Shown piece by piece: positions 27,582 through 36,848 of a DNA stretch of 64,000 nt. This stretch comes from Pigmentibacter ruber (GTDB lineage: Bacteria > Bdellovibrionota_B > Oligoflexia > Silvanigrellales > Silvanigrellaceae). Position 1 is the first letter of the stretch; every line of letters begins with the position of its first letter. The stretch covers positions 62,001-126,000 of the forward strand of contig NZ_WSSC01000003.1 in the NCBI RefSeq assembly GCF_009792895.1. The letters are read 5' to 3'. The notes under the pieces are model-generated. The model did no database searches. It worked only from the letters and a program-made list of their open reading frames with translations, and was not told the DNA's origin. The position numbers and the translations under genes are program-made.

Positions 27582-29075
27582 TTACTCTTTAAACTTATAA
27601 GTTAATTTTAATTCGCGTGCAGCTTTGACTTCATCAACTTTTTCACGAAAAGCTTTTTTTGGATATGTTTGTGAAGAATCTTGCAGAGAAACTACTTCTT
27701 TAATTGCATAAATAAATCTATCTAACTCATCAATACTTTCTGTTTCAGTTGGTTCAACCATGAGAGCATTTTTTACACATAGTGGGAAATGCACTGTTGG
27801 TGGATGCATGCCATAGTCTATTAAAGCTTTTGCTATTTTTGTTGTATCCCAACCAGCTTCCTTTTGATTTTTATCATTAAAAACAATTTCATGTAAATGA
27901 TTTCCATCTACAGGAATATTTAGTACATCTTTTAATTTTGATTTAATATAATTAGCATTAAGAATAGCATTCTCGCTAACATTTTTTAACCCTTCCCAAC
28001 CTAACGCTTTGATATAGCACCAAGCTCTGATAAACATTCCATAATTTCCATAAAATGCTTTTACTCTGCCAATCGTTTTTGAAAAATTATAATTTAGATT
28101 ATAACTTCCATCCTGCAATTCGACTCTTGGAATTGGTAAAAAAGGCTCTAGTTTTGCACTTACTGCAATTGGACCACTCCCTGGACCACCACCTCCATGC
28201 GGAGTTGTAAAGGTCTTATGTAAATTAAATTGAATAACATCTGCCCCGTAATCTCCCGGTCGACTTAAACCAAGAACAGCATTCATATTTGCGCCATCGA
28301 TATAAAGTAACGCATCTCTATCATGCAAAATTTTTGCGATATCTTTTATATTTTTTTCAAATATTCCTAACGTATTTGGATTTGTAATCATCATTGCGGC
28401 TACGTCATCATTTAAGACAGCTTGTACGGAATCTAAAGAAACAGATCCATCACTTCCGGTCTGAATTTGGACAATATTATAACCAGCTAATGCAGCACTA
28501 GCAGGATTTGTTCCATGCGAAGTATCAGCTGTAATTATTGTTTTCTTGTGTTTTCCCTTATTTCGATGGTAAGCAGAAATTAATAATAATCCTGTAAATT
28601 CACCTTGCGCACCTGCACTTGGCTGTAGAGATACAGCTGGCATTCCTGTTATTTCTTTTAAATCTTCCTGTAATTCATGCATAATTTGCAGATGCCCCTG
28701 TGACCATTCAATAGGATCATAAGGATGCAGTTCACATATAGATGCGCTTCTTGCTACCTCTTCATTTAATCTTGGATTATGCTTCATTGTACAAGAACCT
28801 AAAGGATATATTCCTAAATCAATTGCATAATTCCAAGTTGATAAACGAGTAAAATGCCGCACAATTTCAGGTTCAGACAATTCAGGAAGTCTCGCTTTAT
28901 TTTTTCTTGTTACTTTATTGTATAAGGATTTATAATCTATTTTTGGAACATCTAATTTAGGCAAACCAATGCCATATCCACCTTTACGAGATTTTTCAAA
29001 AATCACTTCTTCTTCTAAAACTATATTATGTCCTGTAGTTTTTTGTAAATAATTCATTTTGAATATTATCCTCAT
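27582..29075 (-). CDS. gcvPB: glycine dehydrogenase (decarboxylating) subunit 2
   Basis: The 497-residue protein is the PLP-binding C-terminal half of split P-protein. The Schiff-base Lys is K287 in NLHKTFTTPHGGGGPGSG, with SLQPSAGAQGE and DTSHGTNPASA upstream. With GcvPA it decarboxylates glycine and passes the aminomethyl group to lipoyl-GcvH. The ATG at 29075 overlaps the gcvPA stop (ATGA), which suits equal production of the two subunits; an in-frame ATG at 29057 (before NYLQKT) is the alternative start. Confidence 0.95.
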   Translation of the reverse strand: MRIIFKMNYLQKTTGHNIVLEEEVIFEKSRKGGYGIGLPKLDVPKIDYKSLYNKVTRKNKARLPELSEPEIVRHFTRLSTWNYAIDLGIYPLGSCTMKHNPRLNEEVARSASICELHPYDPIEWSQGHLQIMHELQEDLKEITGMPAVSLQPSAGAQGEFTGLLLISAYHRNKGKHKKTIITADTSHGTNPASAALAGYNIVQIQTGSDGSVSLDSVQAVLNDDVAAMMITNPNTLGIFEKNIKDIAKILHDRDALLYIDGANMNAVLGLSRPGDYGADVIQFNLHKTFTTPHGGGGPGSGPIAVSAKLEPFLPIPRVELQDGSYNLNYNFSKTIGRVKAFYGNYGMFIRAWCYIKALGWEGLKNVSENAILNANYIKSKLKDVLNIPVDGNHLHEIVFNDKNQKEAGWDTTKIAKALIDYGMHPPTVHFPLCVKNALMVEPTETESIDELDRFIYAIKEVVSLQDSSQTYPKKAFREKVDEVKAARELKLTYKFKE

Positions 29076-30433
29076 CCATATTTTTTGATTAAATCAACAA
29101 GCTGATCTATATCATCTTTTGTTTTTTTCTCGGTAATAGCAATTAATAATGAGTTTTTATCTTCTTTGAAAAATCTTTGCAATGGAATTCCTGGTGCAAT
29201 ATTACTCTGCATGCATTTTTGTATAAAATCTAAAGTATTCGTTTTTAATTCAATTGTAAATTCATTGAAGGTACTTGATTTTTGATATTTTAACTTTGCC
29301 TTATTTGTTTTTAATATTTCTGATTTTGCATATTCTGCTTTAGAAAGATTTTGTTCAGCTATTTCAATAAAACCTTCTTTACCTACTAATGACAACCAGA
29401 TAGTAGCCCATAAAGCGCATAAATTTTGATTTGTACAAATATTTGAAGTTGCTTTTTCTCTTCTGATATGTTGTTCACGTGTACTTAAAGTTAAAGTAAA
29501 ACTTTTTCTACCTTGACTATCTACAGTTTCACCACAAAGTCGACCGGGCATTTGTCTCACATGCTCTAGTTTAGTTGTAAATAAGCCCACATAAGGCCCT
29601 CCAAAACTTTGGGGCAATCCAAAACTTTGTCCTTCACCTGTTGCAATATCCGCATGATACTCACCAGGGATTTTAAGTAGGGCTAGACTTAATGGCTCTG
29701 TTACATTAGCGGAAAATAATGCTTTTTTTGCTTGCGTTTTTTCGGATAATAATTCCATATCTTCAATGCAACCAAAAAAATTAGGACTTTGCGCAATAAA
29801 CAAAGCAACATCTTCTCCTAAAAGAGAATCTAAAGCTTGTGTTGATGTTTTACCATCATCATTCAAAGGTACAATAGAAACTTCAACACTTAAATTTGTT
29901 AAATATGTTTTTAAAACTTCAATATATTCTGGGTGCACTCCAGCTGAAACTAAAATTCTTTTTCTATCTGCTTTAATTCTTAAGGCCATTAAAGCTGCTT
30001 CAGCCATACTTGTTGCCCCATCATAATGCGAGGCATTTGATATTTCCATACCAAAAATTTCTGCAACCATGCTTTGATATTCAAATAAAGCTTGCAAAGT
30101 TCCTTGCGAAAATTCGGGTTGATAGGGTGTATACGAAGTTAAAAATTCTCCTCGTAACGTTAATTGATTAACAACCGCAGGAATGAAGTGGTCGTAAACA
30201 CCTGCTCCTAAAAAACTTAAACCATTTAATTTTTCGCGCGAGGAGCTCAATATCTTTGATAATTGTCTTTTTAATTCTAATTCAGATAATCCATCTCCAA
30301 TATTTAATTTATTTTTGAATTGAATATCTTTAGGTATCCCTTTGAGTAAGTCTTCAAAATTATCCACTCCACAAATTTTTAAAATATTATTTCTATCATT
30401 TTCTGTTGTTGGAAGTAAACGATGCTTTAACAT
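29072..30433 (-). CDS. gcvPA: glycine dehydrogenase (decarboxylating) subunit 1
   Basis: The 453-residue N-terminal half of the P-protein has the expected FLGAGVYDHFIPAVV, TSYTPYQPEFSQGTLQALFEYQ, MPGRLCGETVD and TREQHIRREKATSNICTNQ motifs. An AAGGAT ribosome binding site (30438-30443) lies immediately after the U-tract of an intraoperonic hairpin terminator, so transcription into this gene from gcvH must pass that signal. Confidence 0.95.
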   Translation of the reverse strand: MLKHRLLPTTENDRNNILKICGVDNFEDLLKGIPKDIQFKNKLNIGDGLSELELKRQLSKILSSSREKLNGLSFLGAGVYDHFIPAVVNQLTLRGEFLTSYTPYQPEFSQGTLQALFEYQSMVAEIFGMEISNASHYDGATSMAEAALMALRIKADRKRILVSAGVHPEYIEVLKTYLTNLSVEVSIVPLNDDGKTSTQALDSLLGEDVALFIAQSPNFFGCIEDMELLSEKTQAKKALFSANVTEPLSLALLKIPGEYHADIATGEGQSFGLPQSFGGPYVGLFTTKLEHVRQMPGRLCGETVDSQGRKSFTLTLSTREQHIRREKATSNICTNQNLCALWATIWLSLVGKEGFIEIAEQNLSKAEYAKSEILKTNKAKLKYQKSSTFNEFTIELKTNTLDFIQKCMQSNIAPGIPLQRFFKEDKNSLLIAITEKKTKDDIDQLVDLIKKYG

Positions 30434-30447
30434 ATTTCATCCTTGTG

Positions 30448-30476
30448 AAAAAAAAAGACGGGTCTTAAAACCCGCC
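30448..30476 (-). terminator. Rho-independent terminator inside the gcv operon, between gcvH and gcvPA
   Basis: On the minus strand, GGCGGGT and ACCCGTC (one G-U pair) form a 7-bp GC-rich stem around the loop TTTAAG (30457-30476), followed at once by nine U residues (30448-30456). This is a textbook terminator. It is placed 16 bases past the gcvH stop and 4 bases before the gcvPA ribosome binding site. Confidence 0.85.
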
Positions 30477-30492
30477 ATTTGTATTTTAATTT

Positions 30493-30873
30493 TTAATCTT
30501 TTCCAGATATATATTTTTCATATTCTTTTGCACTTAATAAATTAGTTGGAGGATTTTTTATTTCAACTTTAATTAACCAACCATTATTGTAAGCATCTGT
30601 TGCTAAACTTTCAGGTTTATCCACAATTTGTGAATTTATTTCTGTTACTGTGCAAGAAGTTGGAGTATAAAGTTCACTTACTGTTTTTGTGGACTCAATT
30701 GTTCCAAATGCATCATTTGCATTAAACGTTGCTCCAACTTTAGGTAACTCCAAATAAACAACATCACCTAATTGCTCAATTGCAAATTTTGTAACTCCAA
30801 TCGAAGCTTTATTACCTTCAATTTTGATCCATTCATGTTCTTTAGTATATTTTAGTTCTTCAGGATAAGACAT
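30493..30873 (-). CDS. gcvH: glycine cleavage system H protein
   Basis: The 126-residue protein begins MSYPEELKYTKEHEW and carries the lipoylated Lys K63 in FGTIESTKTVSELYTP. It shuttles the aminomethyl group between the P and T proteins. The frame extends to a TTG at 30888, but AAAGGA lies inside that extension at proper distance from the ATG at 30873, so I use the ATG. It starts 28 bases after gcvT. Confidence 0.95.
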   Translation of the reverse strand: MSYPEELKYTKEHEWIKIEGNKASIGVTKFAIEQLGDVVYLELPKVGATFNANDAFGTIESTKTVSELYTPTSCTVTEINSQIVDKPESLATDAYNNGWLIKVEIKNPPTNLLSAKEYEKYISGKD

Positions 30874-30901
30874 ACGTATTCCTTTCAAAAAGTAAATTTA
30901 A

Positions 30902-32026
30902 TTAACCTTGTGCACTTCCATGCACATAAAATGGTTTTTTTACCACGATAGCTGGCTTTTTATCTCCTCGTACTTCGATCCAAATATTGCTTCCAATTTT
31001 TGCATATTCAGAGTTTACATATGCCATTCCAATATTTTTAGATAACGTTGGTGAAGGACTACCGCTTGTAATTAAACCTATTTCAGTACCATTCTCAGCA
31101 GCTGAAAATACTTTATAGCCATGTCTTCCGACTGCTTTATCTTGCATTTCAAATGCAACTAACTTGACTTTAGTTCCGGATTCTTTCTGCATTAGTAAAG
31201 TTTTTTTTCCGATAAACTCTGGTTTATCAAATTTTGTGATCCAACTCAAACCACATTCCAATGCTGTTTTTGTTTGATCCATATCATTTCCATAGAGTAG
31301 ATATCCGCATTCTAAACGAAGCGTATCTCTTGCTCCAAGGCCACATGGTTTTACGCCAAATTCACTCCCTACTTGTAGCAATGCTTTCCATACTTTAGCT
31401 GCTGATGCAGCTGGAACATATAATTCATATCCTAATTCACCTGTGTATCCTGTTCTTGCAATAATTGAGGGAACACCTAAAACTTTTCCTTCTGCAAAAT
31501 GATAATAAGCTAAATCATGTATTTTTACGTCTACAACTTTAGCAATTAATTCTCTACTTTTTGGCCCTTGCACAGCGATTTGTGCATAATCATCACTCAA
31601 ATTTTCTATTAATACCCCCTGTTTGGGGCAATTTTCTTTTAACCAACCAAAATCTTTTTCAATATTACTCGCGTTGACACAGATAAAATAAGAATCAAGT
31701 CCTCTTTTATAAATAATGATATCATCAATGACGGTTCCATTTTCAGTACAAAAAGCATTATATTGAGCTTGTCCTATCTTTAATTGCGACAAATCATTTA
31801 ATGTAATAAACTGGAGAAAATCTAATGCACCTCTTCCAATAACGTTGATCTCTCCCATATGACTTACATCAAAAAGACCAACAGCATTTCTGACGCATTT
31901 ATGCTCATCTACTAATCCAGAATATTGCACTGGCATAGACCAACCAGCGAATGGAACCATTCTTGCACCAAGAGCTATGTGCTCTTCATAAAGTGGAGTT
32001 AATTTTAACTTTTCTTCAGATGTCAT
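30902..32026 (-). CDS. gcvT: glycine cleavage system T protein (aminomethyltransferase)
   Basis: The 374-residue protein has FAGWSMPVQYSG, VGLFDVSHMGEI, ARTGYTGELGYELYVP, CGLGARDTLRLECGYLLYGNDMD and an aminomethyltransferase C-terminal domain. It transfers the one-carbon unit from aminomethyl-GcvH to tetrahydrofolate. It is the first gene of gcvT-gcvH-gcvPA-gcvPB-dehydrogenase. A short leader of about 35-50 bases leaves no space for a glycine riboswitch. Confidence 0.95.
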   Translation of the reverse strand: MTSEEKLKLTPLYEEHIALGARMVPFAGWSMPVQYSGLVDEHKCVRNAVGLFDVSHMGEINVIGRGALDFLQFITLNDLSQLKIGQAQYNAFCTENGTVIDDIIIYKRGLDSYFICVNASNIEKDFGWLKENCPKQGVLIENLSDDYAQIAVQGPKSRELIAKVVDVKIHDLAYYHFAEGKVLGVPSIIARTGYTGELGYELYVPAASAAKVWKALLQVGSEFGVKPCGLGARDTLRLECGYLLYGNDMDQTKTALECGLSWITKFDKPEFIGKKTLLMQKESGTKVKLVAFEMQDKAVGRHGYKVFSAAENGTEIGLITSGSPSPTLSKNIGMAYVNSEYAKIGSNIWIEVRGDKKPAIVVKKPFYVHGSAQG

Positions 32027-32064
32027 TTAGTTACCCTCGGTTTAAGGTTAAATTTCTGAAACGT

Positions 32065-32093
32065 ATCATCTTGACATGAAAGTTATTAGTCAA
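32065..32093 (-). promoter_or_regulatory. possible gcvT promoter
   Basis: On the minus strand TTGACT (32088-32093) is followed 17 bases later by GATGAT (32065-32070), four of six matches to TATAAT. It also lies in a TTGAC/GTCAA inverted repeat separated by 13 bases. The position, just upstream of gcvT and after the ppa terminator, fits. Confidence 0.35.
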
Positions 32094-32101
32094 CAAAAAG
32101 G

Positions 32102-32139
32102 AAAAAATCTTTGTAATATACTTATTACAAAGATTTTTT
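32102..32139. terminator. hairpin terminator after ppa, bidirectional
   Basis: AAAAAATCTTTGTAAT (32102-32117) and ATTACAAAGATTTTTT (32124-32139) form a perfect 16-bp stem around the loop ATACTT. It is 36 bases past the ppa stop and separates ppa from the gcv operon. Confidence 0.85.
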
Positions 32140-32175
32140 AAAATATAGAGGATCTGCTAAGAATTTTTAAAAAAA

Positions 32176-32739
32176 TTATTTCTTTAACATATCTTTATTT
32201 CTATTATAAAAATCTATAGATTCTTTGATAACCTTTTCAGCTTCTTCTTTACCTTGCCATCCTACAATTTCAACTTTTTTATTTTCAAGTAATTTATAAG
32301 TTTTAAAGAATTGTTCTATTTCTTTTAAATAATGTGGATTGATTTCTTCCAACTGCTTGATATCTGTGATGTGTTTAAATTGAGGGTCATCGGCGTGAAC
32401 GGCAAGAATTTTATCATCAGCATCACCACCATCAATCATTTTTAAACAGCCGATTACTCGAGCATCCATCATGCTAAGAGGGTGTACAGGATCTTGGCCA
32501 ACTACCATGACATCAAGAGGATCTCCGTCGTCACAGTATGTTTGAGGAATAAAACCATAATTAATAGGGTAAAACATTGGACTTGAAAGAACTCTGTCTA
32601 GAAACAAAAGACCAGAATCAGCATCAATTTCATACTTATTTTTTGACCCACGAGGAATTTCAATAATTGCTGTAACAATTGAAGGGACTTTTTCACCAAC
32701 GCTGACAGAATGCCATGGGTGCCAAGGATTAACTGACAT
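32176..32739 (-). CDS. ppa: inorganic pyrophosphatase, family I
   Basis: The 187-residue protein has the type I PPase signature: EIPRGSKNKYEID near the N-terminus, YPINYGFIPQTYCDDGDPLDVMVV with the catalytic Asp cluster, and GGDADDKILAV. It hydrolyses pyrophosphate to drive biosynthesis. It is transcribed alone, upstream of the gcv operon and ended by a strong hairpin. Confidence 0.95.
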   Translation of the reverse strand: MSVNPWHPWHSVSVGEKVPSIVTAIIEIPRGSKNKYEIDADSGLLFLDRVLSSPMFYPINYGFIPQTYCDDGDPLDVMVVGQDPVHPLSMMDARVIGCLKMIDGGDADDKILAVHADDPQFKHITDIKQLEEINPHYLKEIEQFFKTYKLLENKKVEIVGWQGKEEAEKVIKESIDFYNRNKDMLKK

Positions 32740-32899
32740 ATTTTAACTCCAAAATGTTTATAAAATAGTTTATCATTCTGTCCCAAAAGTGCTTTAAGGG
32801 AAGAGCGATAAAGAAGATGGTCTGTTGTACATGCAGATAGCACTTTTGAAAAGAAAAATGAATGCTTTAAGTTAGAACAAATTAAAAAAGGTTAATTTT

Positions 32900-33271
32900 A
32901 TGACAGAAAAAAAGAAGACCAAACCTATCAAATTGGAATGGAGCGGAAACATCGCTTCTGTAGGGCAGGAGTCACCAGTAAATTTAAAGAAATGTGAAAT
33001 CAAAGAAGAAAAAAAACAGCCCAATTCTATTCAAGGTAAACTAAAGATAAGAACTGAAACAAAAGGGAGGGCTGGAAAACCAGTAGCCATATTATTTAAC
33101 TTCAGCGATCCTGAAGCTAGTAATCCGGAAAGTCTAAAACTACTTTGCTCAAAACTTAAAACTTCTCTCGCCTGCGGTGGAACAGTTGAAAATAATGAAA
33201 TTGTATTAACAATTCGTGAAATTAATAAATTAAAAGAAGTACTTAAAAATTTTCACTTAAATTCAAACTAA
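32900..33271 (+). CDS. SUI1/YciH-type (eIF1-like) protein
   Basis: The 123-residue protein has a variable basic N-terminus (1-45) and a C-terminal SUI1 domain (about 46-120). This includes the RxExKGRxGKPV segment and the family motif SLACGGTVENNEIVL. Bacterial YciH proteins bind the ribosome and influence start-codon fidelity. It is divergent from ppa (160 bases between starts) and transcribed alone. Confidence 0.85.
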   Translation: MTEKKKTKPIKLEWSGNIASVGQESPVNLKKCEIKEEKKQPNSIQGKLKIRTETKGRAGKPVAILFNFSDPEASNPESLKLLCSKLKTSLACGGTVENNEIVLTIREINKLKEVLKNFHLNSN

Positions 33272-33488
33272 AAAAAATCTTAAGAAAAATAAAATCATAA
33301 AATAAACATTAATGATGATTTTTATTAAATATTAAATTTTGGTAACTTTTATAAATAAACAATACAAAACTTGAACAATATTAATTTTTCTTGTAGAGAT
33401 ATAGTGACTTTTATTTGCTAGCAGTAGTCTACCAATAACAAATTCATAAAATATATGTCGTTAATTTACAATCAAGGAAGTTTTTAAA

Positions 33489-34454
33489 TTGAAGACAAAA
33501 GTAACAAAGTACAATGGGCTATATGTTTGTTTGCATATCCCTGAATTCTGGAATGGAAAAACAGTATTGTATGTTCATGGAGGCCCTGGTAGTCATTCAT
33601 ATGATTTTGAATGTGGAATTCAACATTTTCCCCAATTAAAAAATTCTATGTTTGCTTTTATTACCTATGATCAAAGGGGCTCAGGCCGTTCCGAGAACAG
33701 CTCGCAAGATTTAAAAGAACTTTCACACTCTAAAAACATAGACGATTTAATACATCTGATTCTAGATTTACCAAAAATTTTTAATCTAGAAAAAATTGAT
33801 GTTGTATTTGGACATAGCTATGGCGCCCGTTTAGTTTATGATACTCTTTGGAAAAATCCTTCGATTAAAGTATTTTATTTACTAGTTGGTACAAATTTAT
33901 ACCCTAATGATGCCTTTAATACTTCTCTTTTTCTAGACTTGCAAATCCTTAAAAATACACAACCTAAAGAATATGAGGCTGCATTAAAATTAATCTCTAA
34001 TAATGAGACAGAACCTTATTTACTATCTCCAAAAATAAGAAAATTTTTTAATTGCCTGAGTAGCAGACAGATAGCTAGACAAGATTTTTATTGGGCTAAT
34101 CCTAAAGTGCAAACATGGTGGAACAAAATAAATAGTAATAGTAAAGTTCAGGATGATGATGAGGTTTATTTTAAAATTGTTGAATCATTACATGATGAAA
34201 AGTTTAATTTAGGAAATTATGACCCTATTCACCTAAGCCAAATAGGAAAATATATCATAGGTTTTCATGATGTATTAATGAATGGAACAACAACTTTTCC
34301 TGAAATTAAAAATAATATTATTAGATGTTACGCATCATCACATTATCCTCACTTTGAGGAACCAGAAATTTTTATCAACACGTTAAGAAGTTTATTAAAT
34401 GAAGAGCAAAATTATATCTCAAATTACAAAAATGTTAGTGGTAATACTTTTTAA
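33489..34454 (+). CDS. alpha/beta hydrolase, proline iminopeptidase-like
   Basis: The 321-residue protein has the oxyanion loop HGGPGS (30-35), DQRGSGRS (61-68), the nucleophile elbow GHSYG with S110, and a C-terminal catalytic His (H285 or H288 in SHYPHFEE). This combination is typical of the prolyl iminopeptidase / S33 group. No signal peptide is seen, so it is probably cytoplasmic. The start is TTG, eight bases after AAGGAAG. Its last 56 bases overlap the next gene, a periplasmic binding protein, which is followed by a histidine kinase with a 1-base overlap, so the three are one operon. Confidence 0.85.
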   Translation: MKTKVTKYNGLYVCLHIPEFWNGKTVLYVHGGPGSHSYDFECGIQHFPQLKNSMFAFITYDQRGSGRSENSSQDLKELSHSKNIDDLIHLILDLPKIFNLEKIDVVFGHSYGARLVYDTLWKNPSIKVFYLLVGTNLYPNDAFNTSLFLDLQILKNTQPKEYEAALKLISNNETEPYLLSPKIRKFFNCLSSRQIARQDFYWANPKVQTWWNKINSNSKVQDDDEVYFKIVESLHDEKFNLGNYDPIHLSQIGKYIIGFHDVLMNGTTTFPEIKNNIIRCYASSHYPHFEEPEIFINTLRSLLNEEQNYISNYKNVSGNTF

Positions 34455-35514
34455 TAATTTAGTATATGGTAAAGAAAAAATTGAATTTAAAATTGCTGCA
34501 TTACAACCTTTTCAAACAGAGGATATGCAAGATTCAAGTATTTATAAGAACAGTTTTGAAGTTACGTTATTCTATATTTTAGGACAATTTTCTAATGAAC
34601 TAAATAGATGTGGCTATAATCCAAAAATAAGCTTTAACTATTTTGCACATGAAGATGTAACAAGTTTGAAAAAAGAGGCTAAAAATATTTCGAACGATGA
34701 TGTTTGGATTATCCTGGGGCCAAGTAAAAGTGATCAATTTTTAAATGCTTCATCAGTTATAAAAGCTACTCTAATGCTGAGTGGGATGGCTAACTCTAAA
34801 GATGTATTTGAATTATCTTGGCCATATTTTACTATGTATCCAGCCGCCTCAAAATTAGCAGAAGTAACATATAAAACTATTGGACTAAATCCAGAATTCA
34901 AAGGTAAGTATGCTATAATTACTGATATAACATGCACCTATTGTCGAGATTTTAAAACTAATTACGAAAAATTTGCCGGCAAGCCTGAGTTTGAATACGA
35001 AACTGACGAAATTTTATTTAAGCAAAATTACTTAGTAGAATTATTAAAAACAAAACAAATTAAAAGTATTTTATTATCTACTTACTCAGCTTTAGGAGGA
35101 AAAATAGTTTCTTCACTAAGTAAAACAGAGTTTAATTCAATAAAATTTATAGCAAATGACGGATTTGGCGATGCTCTAAATCTTGGCCCCCATTATCCAA
35201 TTTCAGAAAACCAAAAAGTATCTTTTATTAGACTAGGCCCAGAAAAAAAGGATACGTTAAAAATATTTAACATGTCAAATTTGGAATTAGATTGGAATAG
35301 AAAAACATTATACCCACCTGATGAAGCAATTTATTTTAAGAATTCTATGGAAAAAATAAAGAATTTTCTATGCCTCAAAAAGCCGAAAAATAAAATTGAG
35401 TTTAATAATTTAACTAAGAATCTTAATAGAAATTATTTCCAAACGCAAGTAGGTTATGGATTATTTGAGCTCTATAACAGAAAAATAACTTTTAAAGAAC
35501 TAATTAAGAATTAA
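34399..35514 (+). CDS. periplasmic binding protein (type I, Leu/Ile/Val-binding fold-like)
   Basis: The 371-residue protein has a signal-like N-terminus (about residues 1-24, ending LVYGKE; an in-frame ATG at 34432 would shorten it). It has the two-lobe pattern of branched-chain amino-acid/urea-type binding proteins: FKIAALQPFQ, a long list of alternating beta/alpha elements, WIILGPSKSDQF, and KYAIITDITCTYCRDF. There is no ABC permease near. Its stop overlaps the start of a histidine kinase (TAATG), so it probably senses a ligand for that kinase rather than feeding a transporter (inference). Confidence 0.65.
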   Translation: MKSKIISQITKMLVVILFNNLVYGKEKIEFKIAALQPFQTEDMQDSSIYKNSFEVTLFYILGQFSNELNRCGYNPKISFNYFAHEDVTSLKKEAKNISNDDVWIILGPSKSDQFLNASSVIKATLMLSGMANSKDVFELSWPYFTMYPAASKLAEVTYKTIGLNPEFKGKYAIITDITCTYCRDFKTNYEKFAGKPEFEYETDEILFKQNYLVELLKTKQIKSILLSTYSALGGKIVSSLSKTEFNSIKFIANDGFGDALNLGPHYPISENQKVSFIRLGPEKKDTLKIFNMSNLELDWNRKTLYPPDEAIYFKNSMEKIKNFLCLKKPKNKIEFNNLTKNLNRNYFQTQVGYGLFELYNRKITFKELIKN

Positions 35515-36848
35515 TGAAAATAAAAAGTTTAGTTACAATAGTGTTAATAATATCATTAATAATTTTTATAAATTCTTTAATTATAGTTGTTTCTCACCTA
35601 ATTCAAATTGAAAAGGAAAAAATTGAAGCAATATCACCCAGAATTATAAGAGTTTTATCTAATGAAATTCTTCTTGGAAATAAAAAGAGTCTTGATTTTA
35701 CTATAAAAAAAATAATTAAGCTTTATAATTTAGAAAATATAATAGTAAGTAAGGAATTCATAAAATGTAAATTTTATGAAATATCATGTATCAATACAAA
35801 TACAGAAATGATAAGTCCAGCATCAAATATATACATAAAAGGTAATAATGTATTAAGTAAGAAAATTCTGCTTACAATAGCTTTAAGCTCTTTCATAATA
35901 ATCATACTGTTTTTAGTCATAATTATCATAATAACTAAGAATATTAAAAAACCTTTAGAAGATATAGTAACTCAAATCAAAATTGATAAGAATAACAATA
36001 TAGTCTTTCACAATTTTTTGAACAAGAAAAGCTATAAAATTTATGAAATAAATATAATATATGATTATTTATTCAAGACTACAAAAGAAATAACAAAAAT
36101 TATAGAAAAAAACAATAACTACGCAAACGAATTGAAAATATCTAAATATTTATCTAATACTTCAAAAATTTTTGCCCATGATGTACGCAAACCATTTTCT
36201 TTACTGAAAAATCTAAATCAAATATTAACATCTGAAATTGATAATAACACAAAGCAGAAAATATTTTTAGAGACTATGCCAATAATAAAAGAAGCAATTA
36301 TATCTGTAGAGTCATTAATAAATGATACATTAGATCTTGGAAAAAAAATTACTCTTGAATTAACTAAAGAAGATCCAATAGAAATTATGAATATTGTTGT
36401 TGAAGAAATTAAATGTACACTCAACCACAAAAATATAAATTTTATTCCCATATGCAATTTTTCTGAGAAAATAAATATAGATAAATATAGAATTATAAGA
36501 GTAATTAGAAATATTATACATAATGCCATTGAAGCAATGAAAGGTTCAGGTACAATAAATATACTAATTGATAAAATCTTTATCAATAATAAAAATTTTA
36601 TTGAATTCAGAATAAAAAATGAAAATAGCTATATTAAAGAAGATATAATTAGTAAAATATTTGATTTATACTATACCAGTAATAAAAGAGAAGGAAATGG
36701 CTTAGGACTCTATATTTCAAAAAATATTATAGAACTTCATAATGGTAAAATATGGTGTGAATCTAAAAAAATTAGCAATGAAAATCAATATGTCGAATTT
36801 ATCTTTATTATTCCATTAGATTTAGAAATCAGCTCTAACCCAACCTAA
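35514..36848 (+). CDS. membrane-bound sensor histidine kinase, orphan
   Basis: The 444-residue protein has two membrane helices (about 7-29 and 117-140) flanking an ~85-residue extracytoplasmic part. A short HAMP-like linker and coiled coil follow, then the kinase core. H-box AHDVRKPFSLL has H222; the N-box is IIHNAIEAMKG and the G2 box GNGLGLYISK. A response regulator gene is absent on both sides. The extracytoplasmic loop is small, consistent with sensing through the co-encoded periplasmic binding protein. Its 3' end overlaps the convergent CHAP gene by 27 bases. Confidence 0.85.
   Translation: MKIKSLVTIVLIISLIIFINSLIIVVSHLIQIEKEKIEAISPRIIRVLSNEILLGNKKSLDFTIKKIIKLYNLENIIVSKEFIKCKFYEISCINTNTEMISPASNIYIKGNNVLSKKILLTIALSSFIIIILFLVIIIIITKNIKKPLEDIVTQIKIDKNNNIVFHNFLNKKSYKIYEINIIYDYLFKTTKEITKIIEKNNNYANELKISKYLSNTSKIFAHDVRKPFSLLKNLNQILTSEIDNNTKQKIFLETMPIIKEAIISVESLINDTLDLGKKITLELTKEDPIEIMNIVVEEIKCTLNHKNINFIPICNFSEKINIDKYRIIRVIRNIIHNAIEAMKGSGTINILIDKIFINNKNFIEFRIKNENSYIKEDIISKIFDLYYTSNKREGNGLGLYISKNIIELHNGKIWCESKKISNENQYVEFIFIIPLDLEISSNPT

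Noticed and set aside
32027-32101. Glycine riboswitch before gcvT
   Set aside because: The leader between the ppa terminator and gcvT is too short and shows no aptamer-like structure.
33489-34454. Hydrolase as the missing menH
   Set aside because: HGGPGS and DQRGSGRS point to the prolyl iminopeptidase group rather than SHCHC synthase, and it is not in a men operon.
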